Positions 41,475 to 51,117 of a stretch of 64,000 nucleotides of DNA are shown here, piece by piece. Position numbers and translations under genes: made by a program. How positions within the stretch are numbered: position 1 is the stretch's first letter; every line of letters starts with the position of its first letter. Origin of the DNA: Blautia sp. GTDB lineage: Bacteria > Bacillota > Clostridia > Lachnospirales > Lachnospiraceae. The notes beneath the pieces are model-generated. The model was not told the origin of the DNA. It saw nothing but the letters and a program-made list of their open reading frames with translations, and made no database searches. The stretch covers positions 1-64,000 of the forward strand of contig JAETNR010000020.1 in assembly GCA_021772055.1 (NCBI GenBank). The letters run 5' to 3'.

Positions 41475-42356
41475 TCAGCGTTTGCTTTTCCGAAGGATTT
41501 CCTTTAACTCTTCCACATGGAATACATAATTGCTGTTGCAGAAATGACAGTTCAGCTCCACATCCTTGCCTTCCTGGATCATCTCATTCAGTTCCTTACG
41601 CCCAACGCTGATCAGAGCTCTCTCCACACGGCTTTTGCTGCAGTTACAGTAGAAGCTGGTGGGGACACGATCGCTGATTTCCACATCAAATCCCTCCAGC
41701 GCTTTTTCCAGAAGGGTTTCCGGCGTATACCCCTCTTCCAGAAGGGAGGTCACGGAGCTGATGTTCTGCACATTTTTTTCCAGCCGGTCTATGGTGGACT
41801 CTTCTGCAAAAGGCATCACCTGCAGGATAAATCCTCCTGCCTGGCGGACCGTATTATCCTTATTCATCAAAACCCCAAGTCCCACTGCAGAAGGTACCTG
41901 CTCACTGGTTGCAAAATAATAGGTGAGATCTTCCGCAATTTCACTGGTCTGCAAAGCCACCTGCCCAAGATAGGGTTCCTTCAGCCCCAGATCCTTGATC
42001 ACATTCAAAAATCCCACGCCAACGGCGCCTGCCACATCCAGCTTTCCCTTTGCATTGGCAGGAATGCAGACATTGGGATTTCCCACATAGCCCTTCACGC
42101 GGCCTTTAGAGTCCGCTGTTACGGTAATTCCGTTCAAAGGCCCGCCTGCCTTGATCTGCAGTGTGAGGATATCCTTTTCCCCTTTCATCATCACGCCCAT
42201 CATAGCCCCCGCGGTCAGCAGGCGCCCCAGGGCAGCGGTTGCCACAGGGCTTGTATTATGCGCCTTTCTGGCAGTTTCCACAACATCCTTTGTCACAGCC
42301 GCAAACGCGCGCACCTGCTGGTTTGCAGCCATTGCTCTTACAATATAATCACTCAT
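41475..42356 (-). CDS. hslO: Hsp33 redox-regulated chaperone
   Basis: This 293-residue protein is Hsp33. Its N-terminal domain begins DYIVRAMAANQQVRAFAAVTKDVVETARKAHNTSPVATAALGRLLTAGAMMG. The C-terminal zinc switch has the four cysteines in FYCNCSKSRVERAL and LNCHFCNSNYVF. Oxidation of these cysteines releases zinc and activates the holdase. The length is normal. It lies between a methyltransferase gene and nadE on one strand. Confidence 0.97.
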   Translation of the reverse strand: MSDYIVRAMAANQQVRAFAAVTKDVVETARKAHNTSPVATAALGRLLTAGAMMGVMMKGEKDILTLQIKAGGPLNGITVTADSKGRVKGYVGNPNVCIPANAKGKLDVAGAVGVGFLNVIKDLGLKEPYLGQVALQTSEIAEDLTYYFATSEQVPSAVGLGVLMNKDNTVRQAGGFILQVMPFAEESTIDRLEKNVQNISSVTSLLEEGYTPETLLEKALEGFDVEISDRVPTSFYCNCSKSRVERALISVGRKELNEMIQEGKDVELNCHFCNSNYVFHVEELKEILRKSKR

Positions 42357-42387
42357 GCTCTTTGTACCTCTTCTATCTCACTATATT

Positions 42388-43182
42388 TTATTCTGTCCTG
42401 AAAGGAACCTGGGATTTTCCTTTTTCCCGCGCAACAAATGTCAGCCGTTCACTATCCCTCCTGGGCGCTTCCAAAGTATACCCGTCGTAAACCGCCAGAA
42501 ATTCCATGCCTGCCTTTTCCAGCAAGTTCTTCACACATTCCATCGTATAGGCTCTCTGGTAATGAACCTCTTCCTCCTTTTCATACAGCCCGTCTTCCCT
42601 GGATAAAAATAATGCCAGCTCATAAACATTGATCCCGGTCTCCGGATCATAGCTGTTTTCCCAGATAAAACTGCAGTCCTCCCGGTTTTCCGCAATGGTG
42701 CGGTCTCCCAGGATTTCCTCATATTTATAAACCGTATTGATATCGAAGATCAGAATTCCGCCGGGATCAAGATAGTTGTTGGCAAGCTGAAACACCCTGA
42801 GCAGTTCCTCCTCTTCCGTCACATAATTCATACTGTCACATACACTTATGATTGCCCGCACAGTACCATATAATTCAAACTCCTGCATATCCTGCAAAAG
42901 ATACAGAATGTCATGTCCGGATTCCACACGCTTCTCCATAGCCTCCGCCAGCATTTCCCCGGAATTATCCACTCCGATCATGTCATAGCCTGCTTCTGAG
43001 AGCAATTCCGTCATCGTCCCCGTTCCGCAGCCAAGCTCCAGAACAAGTCCGTCAAAGATACCGTATTCTTTCAGGCGCTCTTTCAGAAAGTCCGCCCATG
43101 CTTCATAATTTACGTTATCCATCAAAATATCGTAAACAGAAGCAAATGCCCCATAGCTACAAAATTCCTCCGCTTTTTCCAC
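42388..43182 (-). CDS. Class I SAM-dependent methyltransferase
   Basis: This 264-residue protein has the Rossmann-type SAM site (DGLVLELGCGTGTMTELLSEAGYDMIGVDNSGEMLAEAME, about residues 41-80) and the acidic motif after it (ILYLLQDMQEFELYG). The N-terminus FCSYGAFASVYDILMDNVNYEAWADFLKERL is characteristic of a group found next to hslO in Lachnospiraceae. Substrate unknown. It starts the putative operon with hslO and nadE. Confidence 0.85.
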   Translation of the reverse strand: MEKAEEFCSYGAFASVYDILMDNVNYEAWADFLKERLKEYGIFDGLVLELGCGTGTMTELLSEAGYDMIGVDNSGEMLAEAMEKRVESGHDILYLLQDMQEFELYGTVRAIISVCDSMNYVTEEEELLRVFQLANNYLDPGGILIFDINTVYKYEEILGDRTIAENREDCSFIWENSYDPETGINVYELALFLSREDGLYEKEEEVHYQRAYTMECVKNLLEKAGMEFLAVYDGYTLEAPRRDSERLTFVAREKGKSQVPFRTE

Positions 43183-43232
43183 TTTTTCAACCTCACTTTA
43201 TCACTAAATTCCATTCTCAGCAGCACAACAGA

Positions 43233-44507
43233 TTAAATTAACCAGACCGGCACATACCAGTTTTTTTCATCCACCGGCAGCAAATCGTTTGCCATGCAGA
43301 TCACGCTCCCTGTCCCGATCTCCACTTTTAATGATTCCAAATCTCCGAAAGCCGCTTCACGAGTTACAGGCTCTAAAACATTAAAATTCTTAATTGCTGT
43401 TTTTCCGGGGGACGCCGCTTTTTTTATTTCTATCGGGGAAAGTACACCGTTCTGATAAATCAGCAGATCGATTTCCTTTTGGTCTTTATCCCTGTAATAG
43501 AATATGGGAGGCTCTTTCCCTGCGTTCAGATAGCTCTTATAGATTTCTGAAAACACATAACTTTCAAAGAACGCCCCGGACATTGCTCCTTTTTCCAATA
43601 CTTCTGGATTTCCCCATTTTAAAAGATAGGCCGCCAGGCCGGTATCTAAAAAGTGAAGGAGCGGCATTTTCACAGCACGTTTCAGCGCATTGTTGTGATA
43701 TGGCTGCACAAGAGCAATCACATGAGATGATACCAAAATAGAAAGCCATTTTTTTGCTGTTGGTGCCGAAATACCGGCAGCACTTGCCAATTCTTCATAG
43801 ACAACAGGCTTTGAGGTATGTGCGGCAACAATCGTCATAAAATTATAAAACTGCATTTCATCAGCAACCTGTGCAAGATTGCGAATGTCTCTCTGCAAGT
43901 ACGTATCTACATAGGAGCGGTAATAAGTCTCCCAATCCACATTTTCATCTGCGTAAAGCTCCGGCATGGATCCTTTGAAAATTCTGCCGTAAATTTCGTT
44001 CAAACCTTTTGGTGTTCGTTCAGATAAGCGATTCATTAAATATGCCGTGTCCGTCTGAAACGGCTCACTTGGTTCCTGATAAATTTCTGCATCTGACAAT
44101 CCCAATAAATTCACAATGCCGACCCGTCCCGCAAGACTCTCGCTGACATTTTTCATCAGACGGAAAACCTGCGATCCCGTAATCCAGAAATCACCTTTTC
44201 TTTTGGTACGGTCCACACTCATTTTGATATAGGGCAGTAGTTCTGTTGCATACTGAATTTCATCGATCAGTACCGGTGGGGAATATCTTTGCAGAAATAA
44301 TGCAGGATCATGTTTTGCCAAATATCTTACATCAGGATCGTCCAGAGTTACATATTTTCGTTCTACACTCGTATCTCTCTGTATTTCCGCCAATTTTTGC
44401 AGCAAGGTTGTTTTTCCAACCTGCCTTGGCCCAGTCACTAACAGCACAGGAAACATTTTGGAAATCCTTACAACTGTTTCTTCTACAGCCCGTTTTATAT
44501 ATGCCAT
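43233..44507 (-). CDS. DUF4143-type AAA ATPase
   Basis: This 424-residue protein has an N-terminal P-loop ATPase (FPVLLVTGPRQVGKTTLLQKLAE, residues 19-41) with Walker B PPVLIDEIQYATELLPYIKM and sensor FWITGSQVFRLM. The C-terminal DUF4143 domain includes a winged helix (YEELASAAGISAPTAKKWLSILVSSHVI) and a PD-(D/E)XK-like fold ending (YRDKDQKEIDLLIYQNGVLSPIEIKKAA). Such proteins are widespread, often in many copies per genome, and their function is not settled; nuclease- or toxin-linked ATPase roles have been proposed. It stands alone, without a partner gene, with GGGAG before the ATG. Confidence 0.9.
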   Translation of the reverse strand: MAYIKRAVEETVVRISKMFPVLLVTGPRQVGKTTLLQKLAEIQRDTSVERKYVTLDDPDVRYLAKHDPALFLQRYSPPVLIDEIQYATELLPYIKMSVDRTKRKGDFWITGSQVFRLMKNVSESLAGRVGIVNLLGLSDAEIYQEPSEPFQTDTAYLMNRLSERTPKGLNEIYGRIFKGSMPELYADENVDWETYYRSYVDTYLQRDIRNLAQVADEMQFYNFMTIVAAHTSKPVVYEELASAAGISAPTAKKWLSILVSSHVIALVQPYHNNALKRAVKMPLLHFLDTGLAAYLLKWGNPEVLEKGAMSGAFFESYVFSEIYKSYLNAGKEPPIFYYRDKDQKEIDLLIYQNGVLSPIEIKKAASPGKTAIKNFNVLEPVTREAAFGDLESLKVEIGTGSVICMANDLLPVDEKNWYVPVWLI

Positions 44508-44635
44508 GATGATCTCTCCCTTCCATTACAGTATCAGCAATTTCGGTAAGAATATTCGTCTAAACCAAACTATGGTTTTATTATAGCCAGATTTTGGGCC
44601 GTTGTCAATGGAGAGCTTACTTAAGCAAAATCAAA

Positions 44636-44678
44636 CACCAGAAGAGATTCCTCCCGGAAACTCCCCTGGTGCTTTTTT
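44636..44678. terminator. Terminator downstream of the lipoprotein gene
   Basis: CACCAG (44636-44641) pairs with CTGGTG (44666-44671), with TTTTTTG on the plus strand and TTTGATTTT on the minus strand. The stem is short but extended by imperfect pairs. Confidence 0.65.
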
Positions 44679-44687
44679 GTTCCTTCG

Positions 44688-45710
44688 TTATTCTACAGGC
44701 ATATAATATACGTCTGCTGCTTCACCGTGATAATAGTAATCCACGCCATCCTGGTCGTAGACATCTTCGTCATTGACAAATTCATAGGTGTTTCCATTCA
44801 CGTCCACCCAGTTTCCGTTTCCGTCCGGTGTGATGACGAGAGGAGAACCATCGGAATTGCGGTAAATGGTTCTGGTCTGGCTGGTATCCGTAAGCTGGGC
44901 ATCACTGAAGCCGCCGTTCACGATTCCGGAACCTGAACCGCCGGAAGTCTGGCCTTCTCCGCTCTGACCTTCCGTGCCCTCGTCTTCTGTTCCTTCGCCT
45001 TCTGTTCCCGTACTGCTGCCTGTGCCGGCTTCACCGCCTGCGCCGGAAGCGCTTCCCGGTGCCGCACTCTTCAGAGAGGAATCTCCCACAATGGCAAAGG
45101 ATTCGATGGCCTCCCGGATTCCTGCAAGTGCCTCCTCTGTTTTGGCAGAGCCTACGATCGTGTAATATTCATCTGCATTGGCAAACACCTTATTCACCAC
45201 ATAGGCATATCCGTTACTCTTCTCTGTATTGAGCATTTTCGTCACATAGCTGTAAACATTGACGCCGTTCGCATCCACTGCGGAATAATCCTGAATCTCA
45301 AAATCAGTTCCCTGCACAAGATCAGAAGCCTGTTCCAGGGTAACTGCCATATCCAGGGTGCTTGGAAGCACCGCAACGGACATATCCTCTTCCCCTGCTC
45401 CATGGGTGATCAGGATCCTTCCCTGTTCCGGAGATTCAAAACTGTACATACCAGCTTCATCTGTCTTATTTGCCCAGGTTGCATCCGGAAGCTTCATGGA
45501 AATCGCCTTATCCCTGGACTGGTAAATACTGGTCTGGGCATCCGGGGCAATGGTCGGTGTGGGCTCAGGCGTAGCCGTAGGTTCCGGTGTGGGAGTAACC
45601 TCCACCGCAATATCTTCTTTATCCTCATCTTTATCAAATATGCAGGCAGAAAATGCGCATGACATGGTAAGAGTCAATGCAATGATCGTAAATGTTTTTC
45701 TATTTCTCAT
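44688..45710 (-). CDS. Secreted lipoprotein with Thr-Pro linker and Ser/Gly-rich spacer
   Basis: This 340-residue protein has a type II signal peptide (FTIIALTLTMSCAFSACIFDKDED) with lipobox FSAC. A Thr-Pro-Glu linker follows (TPTPEPTATPEPTPT, about 40-55). A globular domain of about 160 residues then has no recognised family (DKAISMKLPDATWANKTDEAGMYSFESPEQGRILITHG). A low-complexity Ser/Gly/Glu/Thr spacer (about 220-265) separates it from a C-terminal domain with Tyr-rich DQDGVDYYYHGEAADVYYMP. The layout of anchor, wall-spanning linker and two domains suggests a surface protein. Function unknown. Monocistronic, between two terminators. Confidence 0.8.
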   Translation of the reverse strand: MRNRKTFTIIALTLTMSCAFSACIFDKDEDKEDIAVEVTPTPEPTATPEPTPTIAPDAQTSIYQSRDKAISMKLPDATWANKTDEAGMYSFESPEQGRILITHGAGEEDMSVAVLPSTLDMAVTLEQASDLVQGTDFEIQDYSAVDANGVNVYSYVTKMLNTEKSNGYAYVVNKVFANADEYYTIVGSAKTEEALAGIREAIESFAIVGDSSLKSAAPGSASGAGGEAGTGSSTGTEGEGTEDEGTEGQSGEGQTSGGSGSGIVNGGFSDAQLTDTSQTRTIYRNSDGSPLVITPDGNGNWVDVNGNTYEFVNDEDVYDQDGVDYYYHGEAADVYYMPVE

Positions 45711-45855
45711 AAGGGGCCTCCTTCATTTTTCTTCTCTATTACTTTTGTACATTTTACAATTTTATTACAAAAATGTCAACAAATTTTAAGTGTTACACTT
45801 GTGAAAAAACTATGAAAAACCCTTCCCTGCCCCGTGAGATGAAAACTGCAGCTAA

Positions 45856-45882
45856 CAAAAAGGAGCCACAGGCTGCGGCTCC
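45856..45882 (-). terminator. Rho-independent terminator of sugar locus B
   Basis: On the minus strand GGAGCC-GCAGCCTGTG-GGCTCC (45862-45882) is followed by TTTTTGTT. It lies just after the last permease gene. Confidence 0.9.
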
Positions 45883-45895
45883 CTCCGGAATGTTC

Positions 45896-46714
45896 TTATT
45901 CTTTTACTGCACCTGATGTCATTCCGCCTACAATATATTTCTGTCCGATCATATAAACAAGGATCACAGGAATACAGGTCAGCACGATATCTGCAAAAAT
46001 ATAGTTCCAGTTATTCTTATTTTTTCCGAAAAACTGATAGACTGCCATAGTCATTGGGAAAAGCTTGCTTTTGCTGGACAGATATAATGGTGTCAGGAAA
46101 TCGCTCCACACACCCATAAACTGCAGAATAAAGCAGGTAACCAGCGTTGGTTTCAAAAGCGGCATAATAATCCGGAAAAACAAGCTGATCGGCCCCGCAC
46201 CGTCAATTACTGCTGCCTCATCCAGTTCTACCGGAACAGAGGTGACAAAGTTCCGGATCGTAAATACGCAAAACGGGATCATGGCGCTTGTAAACACCAG
46301 AATAATTCCGACCCTGGTATCTGTCAGCTGTGCCGCAGAAAGCACACGCACCAAAGTAACATAGTTTACCGGGAAAAACAGTCCGCAAAGTACGAAATAG
46401 TATAAAAATACATTCAGCTTTGTACGTTTTCTGCACATTACAAATGCCGCCATCGAGCACAGTACCACGCCAAGGAAGGTTGCCACCAGGGCATAGGTAA
46501 GGCTGTTTACAAATCCCTGTATCAGCTTGCCCTGCTCGATTACCTCTATATAATTGCTAAACATCCACTCTGACGGAAGATGCAGGTTCATTCTTGCGGC
46601 CTCCGCCTTGGGCTTAAGGGAATTGATCAGAACCATATAAAAAGGTGCCAGAACCAAAAGGCACAGGAAAATGCAGACCACATGCTTTAAAGCTGTCTGA
46701 ATATTTTTCTTCAT
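45896..46714 (-). CDS. Carbohydrate ABC transporter permease (MalG-type), locus B
   Basis: This 272-residue permease has six membrane helices. Its EAA loop is ELDEAAVIDGAGPISLFFRIIMPLLKPTLVT, and the ending GQKYIVGGMTSGAVKE is the MalG type. It overlaps the stop of the MalF-type gene by one base (TAATG). It is the last gene of locus B. As in the other loci, no ATPase is encoded nearby. Confidence 0.93.
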   Translation of the reverse strand: MKKNIQTALKHVVCIFLCLLVLAPFYMVLINSLKPKAEAARMNLHLPSEWMFSNYIEVIEQGKLIQGFVNSLTYALVATFLGVVLCSMAAFVMCRKRTKLNVFLYYFVLCGLFFPVNYVTLVRVLSAAQLTDTRVGIILVFTSAMIPFCVFTIRNFVTSVPVELDEAAVIDGAGPISLFFRIIMPLLKPTLVTCFILQFMGVWSDFLTPLYLSSKSKLFPMTMAVYQFFGKNKNNWNYIFADIVLTCIPVILVYMIGQKYIVGGMTSGAVKE

Positions 46715-47595
46715 TACTGCTGCACCTCCTGTTTTCCTAATGTCTTCACAATAAATACACCGACCACAGCCGTAATTACCAAAAGCACGGTATTCAATGC
46801 AGTGGACATTCCATACTGGCCTCTGGAGTACAGCTGGAATGCATAAGTTGTCAGAACCTCTGTTGCATGTCCCGGGCCGCCGTTGGTAAGTACATAAACA
46901 ATATCAAATACTTTTAATCCATAAGTAATACCGAATACCAGGTTGATCATAATGGAACCTGTCAGCATCGGCAGCGTAACATAGCGAAGTCTCTGCCAGA
47001 AGTTGGCACCATCGATCTGTGCCGCTTCGTAGTAGGATTTCGGAATGGTATTTAATCCTGCAAGGAAGATGGTCATAACGTAGCCGATTCCTCGCCAGGC
47101 ATCCACACCGATGATGGATTTCCAGACCACATTCAGGTCAGATAACCATTTCAGCTTAAAAAGGTCCAGATGAACAGCCTCAAAGAACATATTTAAAAGA
47201 CCGTTATTGTAATTCAGAATAGATTTAAAAATAAGACCGATGATCACAAAGGGCAGAATGGACGGCAGATAAAGCACCGTACGGTAAAATCCCTGTCCCC
47301 GGAGCCCTTCCTGAAGCATAATCGCAATGAGAAGTGCAGGAATCAGCTTTACAATATTAGAAACAATGGTAAACATTAAAGTATGCCCGATACCGGAAAG
47401 ATAATTTTTATCGGACAGAAAAATTTCTTTGTAATTATCAAGCCCTACAAAATGGACGCCTGTCAGGACACTCCTGGAATTCCAGTCAGTTACAGAGTAT
47501 CCCACACCCATAAAGCTGGGGAGCAGGAAGAAAATAATATACAATGCCAGCGGCAGAATCAGGAACCACTGGGGATAAATCCTTTTTTTATTCAC
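46714..47595 (-). CDS. Carbohydrate ABC transporter permease (MalF-type), locus B
   Basis: This 293-residue permease opens with WFLILPLALYIIFFLLPSFMGVGYSVTDWNS, which is the MalF-type start. Its EAA loop is KSYYEAAQIDGANFWQRLRYVTLPMLTGSIM (about 190-220). It lies between the binding-protein gene and the MalG-type gene. A strong hairpin (47625-47654) sits in the gap upstream. An ATG start with a GGAGGCA site fits. Confidence 0.93.
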   Translation of the reverse strand: MNKKRIYPQWFLILPLALYIIFFLLPSFMGVGYSVTDWNSRSVLTGVHFVGLDNYKEIFLSDKNYLSGIGHTLMFTIVSNIVKLIPALLIAIMLQEGLRGQGFYRTVLYLPSILPFVIIGLIFKSILNYNNGLLNMFFEAVHLDLFKLKWLSDLNVVWKSIIGVDAWRGIGYVMTIFLAGLNTIPKSYYEAAQIDGANFWQRLRYVTLPMLTGSIMINLVFGITYGLKVFDIVYVLTNGGPGHATEVLTTYAFQLYSRGQYGMSTALNTVLLVITAVVGVFIVKTLGKQEVQQ

Positions 47596-47624
47596 GGAAA
47601 TGCCTCCCTTATTGATTTAGAATA

Positions 47625-47654
47625 AATGGTGCGGAGAAAATCCTCCGCACCATT
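47625..47654 (-). promoter_or_regulatory. Strong intercistronic hairpin in locus B
   Basis: AATGGTGCGGAG (47625-47636) pairs perfectly with CTCCGCACCATT (47643-47654) over a 6-nt loop. The downstream minus-strand sequence TATTCTAAATC is not a T-run, so it probably limits read-through or protects the binding-protein mRNA 3' end. Confidence 0.65.
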
Positions 47655-47715
47655 GTTAAACTGCATTCTATTCAGCCACAAGGCCTCCGGCTGTGCAAGC
47701 CTCAATCCGCCAGGA

Positions 47716-49032
47716 TCAGCTCCATGCTGGGTCGCCTGCAACCTTTGCAGCCTCTGCACGGTTGGTATCCATGTTTGCCAGAACGTCATTTGCCTCTATT
47801 TCGCCTAAGCAGAAGGAAACTAAATCCTGTCCAAAGTTCATCCAGTAATCATTGGTGTATTTTGTACCATTCTGAAGAACGGATACTGTCATTTTTTCTT
47901 CCGGAATGCTGTTCATGAATTCTTCTTCTTCCGGCAACCAGTGCTGTTCTACAGCATCATCATTTGCATGAATGTTGGTGTAGGAAGGAGAATTGTCCAG
48001 GATTTCCTGCAGGCTTTCCGTCTGTGCAACAAAGTCAAACCATGCTTTTACAAGTTCCGGATGCTCGCTTCCGTTATAACCAAACATGGTGGGGCCGGCC
48101 GGGCTTGACGGGAACCAGGTGTTATCTCCCAGAGGCTCGATAAACAATCCGAACTCATCTTCTGTACCTGTATCTTCTTTGATCTGTTTAATATAGCTGG
48201 AGTTTGCCAGTGCCATAGCACAATTTCTGTCAGCAAATTCGTTTGCCATATTGGAACTGTCTGTACCGATCCAGTCTTCTCCGAAATATCCTGCATCTGA
48301 GAATTCTTTAAACTGATTCAGAACTTCCAGCATCTTCTCATTGTCAGCAAAAGTAGCTGTATTGTTGTTCAGCGCATCGTATAAACCAGGCTGTGCTTCC
48401 TCATAAACACCGCCAATCTGGAAAAATGGGAGCTGATGCTGCCATCCGTCTGCACCGGGCATAAACCATGGAGTAATTCCTGCATCCAGGATCTGTGCGC
48501 AAAGGGCTTTCAGTTCTTCATAATTTGTAGGAACTTCCCATCCGTTTTCTTCAAATAAAGATTTGTTATACACCATTACATACTCCGGAGAGTTATGCCA
48601 GAACTGCATGCCGTAAAGCTTGTCATTGTATTTGCAGGCATCCAGTCTTACTTCCGGGATCTTTGCTTCCCACTCGGCACCTGTAAAGTCGATGCAGTAT
48701 TTTTCCGGATCAACGATCACAGACTCAATTGCAAATGGATTGGACTGAATCCAGAAAACATCGGTACAGGAGTCCGTTGCCAGCTTGGACAGAAGAATAT
48801 CGGAATACTGATCTGCCGGAATCGTCTGAAGGTCAACTGTTACATCATATGTATCTTCAAAACGGTCAATCGTTGCTGCATAACGGTCGTCCATCCATCC
48901 TGCAGATACGAGAATGCTCAGTTCCTCACCTGCAAATTCATCGGTAGCAGCGGATACATTCATTGCCATTCCTGCTGTCATGGAAGCTGCCATTGCAGCG
49001 GTCAATACTGCGGATAAAGCTTTTTTCTTCAT
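47716..49032 (-). CDS. Extracellular sugar-binding protein, locus B
   Basis: This 438-residue family 1 solute-binding protein has a signal peptide (MKKKALSAVLTAAMAASMTAGMAMNVSAATDEF). Cleavage is likely after VSA. There is no lipobox cysteine. The mature domain has RFEDTYDVTVDLQTIPADQYSDILLSKLATDSCTDVFWI and FGYNGSEHPELVKAWFDFVAQTESL, both typical. It should deliver a sugar or oligosaccharide to the permeases encoded downstream. GGAGGAACATGAA precedes the ATG. It is divergent from a YesM-type kinase gene that probably controls it. Confidence 0.92.
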   Translation of the reverse strand: MKKKALSAVLTAAMAASMTAGMAMNVSAATDEFAGEELSILVSAGWMDDRYAATIDRFEDTYDVTVDLQTIPADQYSDILLSKLATDSCTDVFWIQSNPFAIESVIVDPEKYCIDFTGAEWEAKIPEVRLDACKYNDKLYGMQFWHNSPEYVMVYNKSLFEENGWEVPTNYEELKALCAQILDAGITPWFMPGADGWQHQLPFFQIGGVYEEAQPGLYDALNNNTATFADNEKMLEVLNQFKEFSDAGYFGEDWIGTDSSNMANEFADRNCAMALANSSYIKQIKEDTGTEDEFGLFIEPLGDNTWFPSSPAGPTMFGYNGSEHPELVKAWFDFVAQTESLQEILDNSPSYTNIHANDDAVEQHWLPEEEEFMNSIPEEKMTVSVLQNGTKYTNDYWMNFGQDLVSFCLGEIEANDVLANMDTNRAEAAKVAGDPAWS

Positions 49033-49228
49033 TTCATGTTCCTCCTTTTATTTAAGTTCCCTGTTGCTTTCGAACTTTTTTGTTGAATTTAGTGTATCAA
49101 ATTATTTTTTGATAATCTATGGATTATTTCTATTAGATTTTGTACTTTTTTCACAGCAGTGTGCGTTTTTCACATTTTTTTCTTGTGTCTTTTGACTATT
49201 TTTACCAATACTATTTTCAAGATCCTCC

Positions 49229-49257
49229 ATGATTTTTTCCAATAACTGTGCTATAAT
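49229..49257 (+). promoter_or_regulatory. Extended -10 promoter of the locus B kinase gene
   Basis: TATAAT (49252-49257) is preceded by TGC (extended -10), with a weak -35 ATGATT 17 bp upstream. It is 49 bp before the TTG start. Confidence 0.6.
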
Positions 49258-49305
49258 AGGAACACCATAAAAAGCAGAAACATCCCCATAAAGGAGGACT
49301 TCCAT

Positions 49306-51117
49306 TTGAAACGCACCAGAAAACTCCAGACAAAATTATTCCAGGCGGATTTGCTCCTTGCCTGTCTGATTCTCTTTTCATTTGCCGTATTTTTTTACAT
49401 ATTTGTATCCAGACAGCTGATCAGCAGTGAACTTCAGGCAATGCAGTCCCTGAATGAAAATTTCCAAAACCAGGTGGAAAACTCTTTGCGTGATCTGGAT
49501 GCCGTATCTACCAATATTAATTACAGTAATATCTCCAAGGATCCCCTGGACAGTTCCTTTAATCTGAATATTTCTTATAGTATGCTGAATGATATGGCTG
49601 AACTTTTTATTTCCATCAGCGGTACGGACTTAATGGCGGATCAGATTAATCTCTATGATTTTTCCGGCAATATCCTGCAGGCAGGCATGTCCACAATGGT
49701 CAAAGAAGCCACGGACGAACAATTACTGCTGACCCAAAAAGCCCAAAGCCTAAAAGGAAAAAAGCTCATCACACTTCCCTATAAGACAGATGCCTATTCC
49801 CAATCCACGAAAACCCAAAAATGGTTCATTTCCCTTTACCGCAGTTTTTTTAACCAGTATGGCAGGTCGGTAGGAACGATTGAGACCGCGAAGCAGTGCA
49901 AATCCGTTTTTAAAGGAATTACTTCCTATAAAAAAAAGAATAAAGAAAACGCTGCTTTTGTCTGCATTTTTGATAAAGATGGAAATCTGATATATCCCTA
50001 CGATATCCAGCCGGAAGAAGCAGTTTCGATTGAAAAATATAACAGCCTGGCCATAGAATCCGGCAAAGTATTCAAAAGTCCGGTCACACAGGAGCTGGAA
50101 TATGCTGCACGCTCTGTTTCCAGCTATTCCGGTTATACCTACCTTACGATTCAGCCTCAGAGGGTTATTTTAAAGCCGGTATATCATTTATTGGAAATTT
50201 TGCTGGCAGTGGTAGGACTCTTCCTGGTGGTTTCCGTGCTGATCTCCTACAGGCAGTCCCGCTCCCTGGTAAAACCCATCAAACACCTGAAACACATTAT
50301 CCAACGCCTGGAGCTGGACACCCTTGGCCAGGAAAAAGCCACCTCCTATCCGGTTTCTGTCAATGAGCTGGAGGAGCTTTACCAGGCATACCAGAATATG
50401 AGCGATAACCTGAAGGATTCCATGAACCGTCTTATGGAATCGCAGGAACAGGAGGTCAAGTCACGCACCCTTGCTCTTCAGTCACAGATCAATCCTCATT
50501 TTTACTATAATTCTCTTTCCAGTATTATTGTACTTGCAGAAAACGGGGATACGGATGTGGTCATCCAAATGTGCCGCAACCTGTCTAAAATTATGCGGTA
50601 TATTACCGATACTTCTTCCACAGTGGTTCCCTTGGCGCAGGAAATAGACTATGTAAAGAAATATCTCTACTGCATGAAGGTTCGGTATCAGTCCAGCCTG
50701 AATTACGAAATCTCCATTGCAGACAGTCTTCTGGAAGAGCCGGTTCCCAAGCTTCTGATCCAGCCCATTGTGGAAAATGCCATCAAATATGGCTCTGACT
50801 GTCAGCCGCCCTGGACAATTACTGTGCGAAGCATCGTAACAGATACAAGCTGGCAGATCGATGTGATTGACTCCGGCAGCGGCTTTACAGCGGAAGCCAT
50901 AGAGAAGATCAGCAAAAATATTCGGGATGCAAAGAGCAATCCGGGAATGCCTGCATTAAAGATCAACGGACTTGGTACTTTGAATGTATATCTCCGCTGG
51001 AAACTTTTCTGCAAAGATGATATAATTTTTACGTATGGAAATACCCCTGAGGGACACGGCATTGTTTCTATCGGCCGTTATTTTCCCAGAGGAACAAGAA
51101 GCGGAGGAAACCAATGA
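49306..51117 (+). CDS. YesM-type sensor histidine kinase, locus B
   Basis: This 603-residue kinase has an N-terminal membrane helix (LLLACLILFSFAVFFYIFVSRQLI, about 12-35), an extracellular sensor (about 36-285), a second helix (ILLAVVGLFLVVSVLISY) and a HAMP-like stretch. A His_kinase (LytS/YesM) domain has the phospho-His in LQSQINPHFYYNSLSS (His 398). The ATPase N-box is LIQPIVENAIKYG. It should sense a sugar or its binding protein and phosphorylate the YesN-type regulator encoded next, which it overlaps by 4 bases. The start is a TTG, with GGAGG eight bases upstream. Confidence 0.92.
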   Translation: MKRTRKLQTKLFQADLLLACLILFSFAVFFYIFVSRQLISSELQAMQSLNENFQNQVENSLRDLDAVSTNINYSNISKDPLDSSFNLNISYSMLNDMAELFISISGTDLMADQINLYDFSGNILQAGMSTMVKEATDEQLLLTQKAQSLKGKKLITLPYKTDAYSQSTKTQKWFISLYRSFFNQYGRSVGTIETAKQCKSVFKGITSYKKKNKENAAFVCIFDKDGNLIYPYDIQPEEAVSIEKYNSLAIESGKVFKSPVTQELEYAARSVSSYSGYTYLTIQPQRVILKPVYHLLEILLAVVGLFLVVSVLISYRQSRSLVKPIKHLKHIIQRLELDTLGQEKATSYPVSVNELEELYQAYQNMSDNLKDSMNRLMESQEQEVKSRTLALQSQINPHFYYNSLSSIIVLAENGDTDVVIQMCRNLSKIMRYITDTSSTVVPLAQEIDYVKKYLYCMKVRYQSSLNYEISIADSLLEEPVPKLLIQPIVENAIKYGSDCQPPWTITVRSIVTDTSWQIDVIDSGSGFTAEAIEKISKNIRDAKSNPGMPALKINGLGTLNVYLRWKLFCKDDIIFTYGNTPEGHGIVSIGRYFPRGTRSGGNQ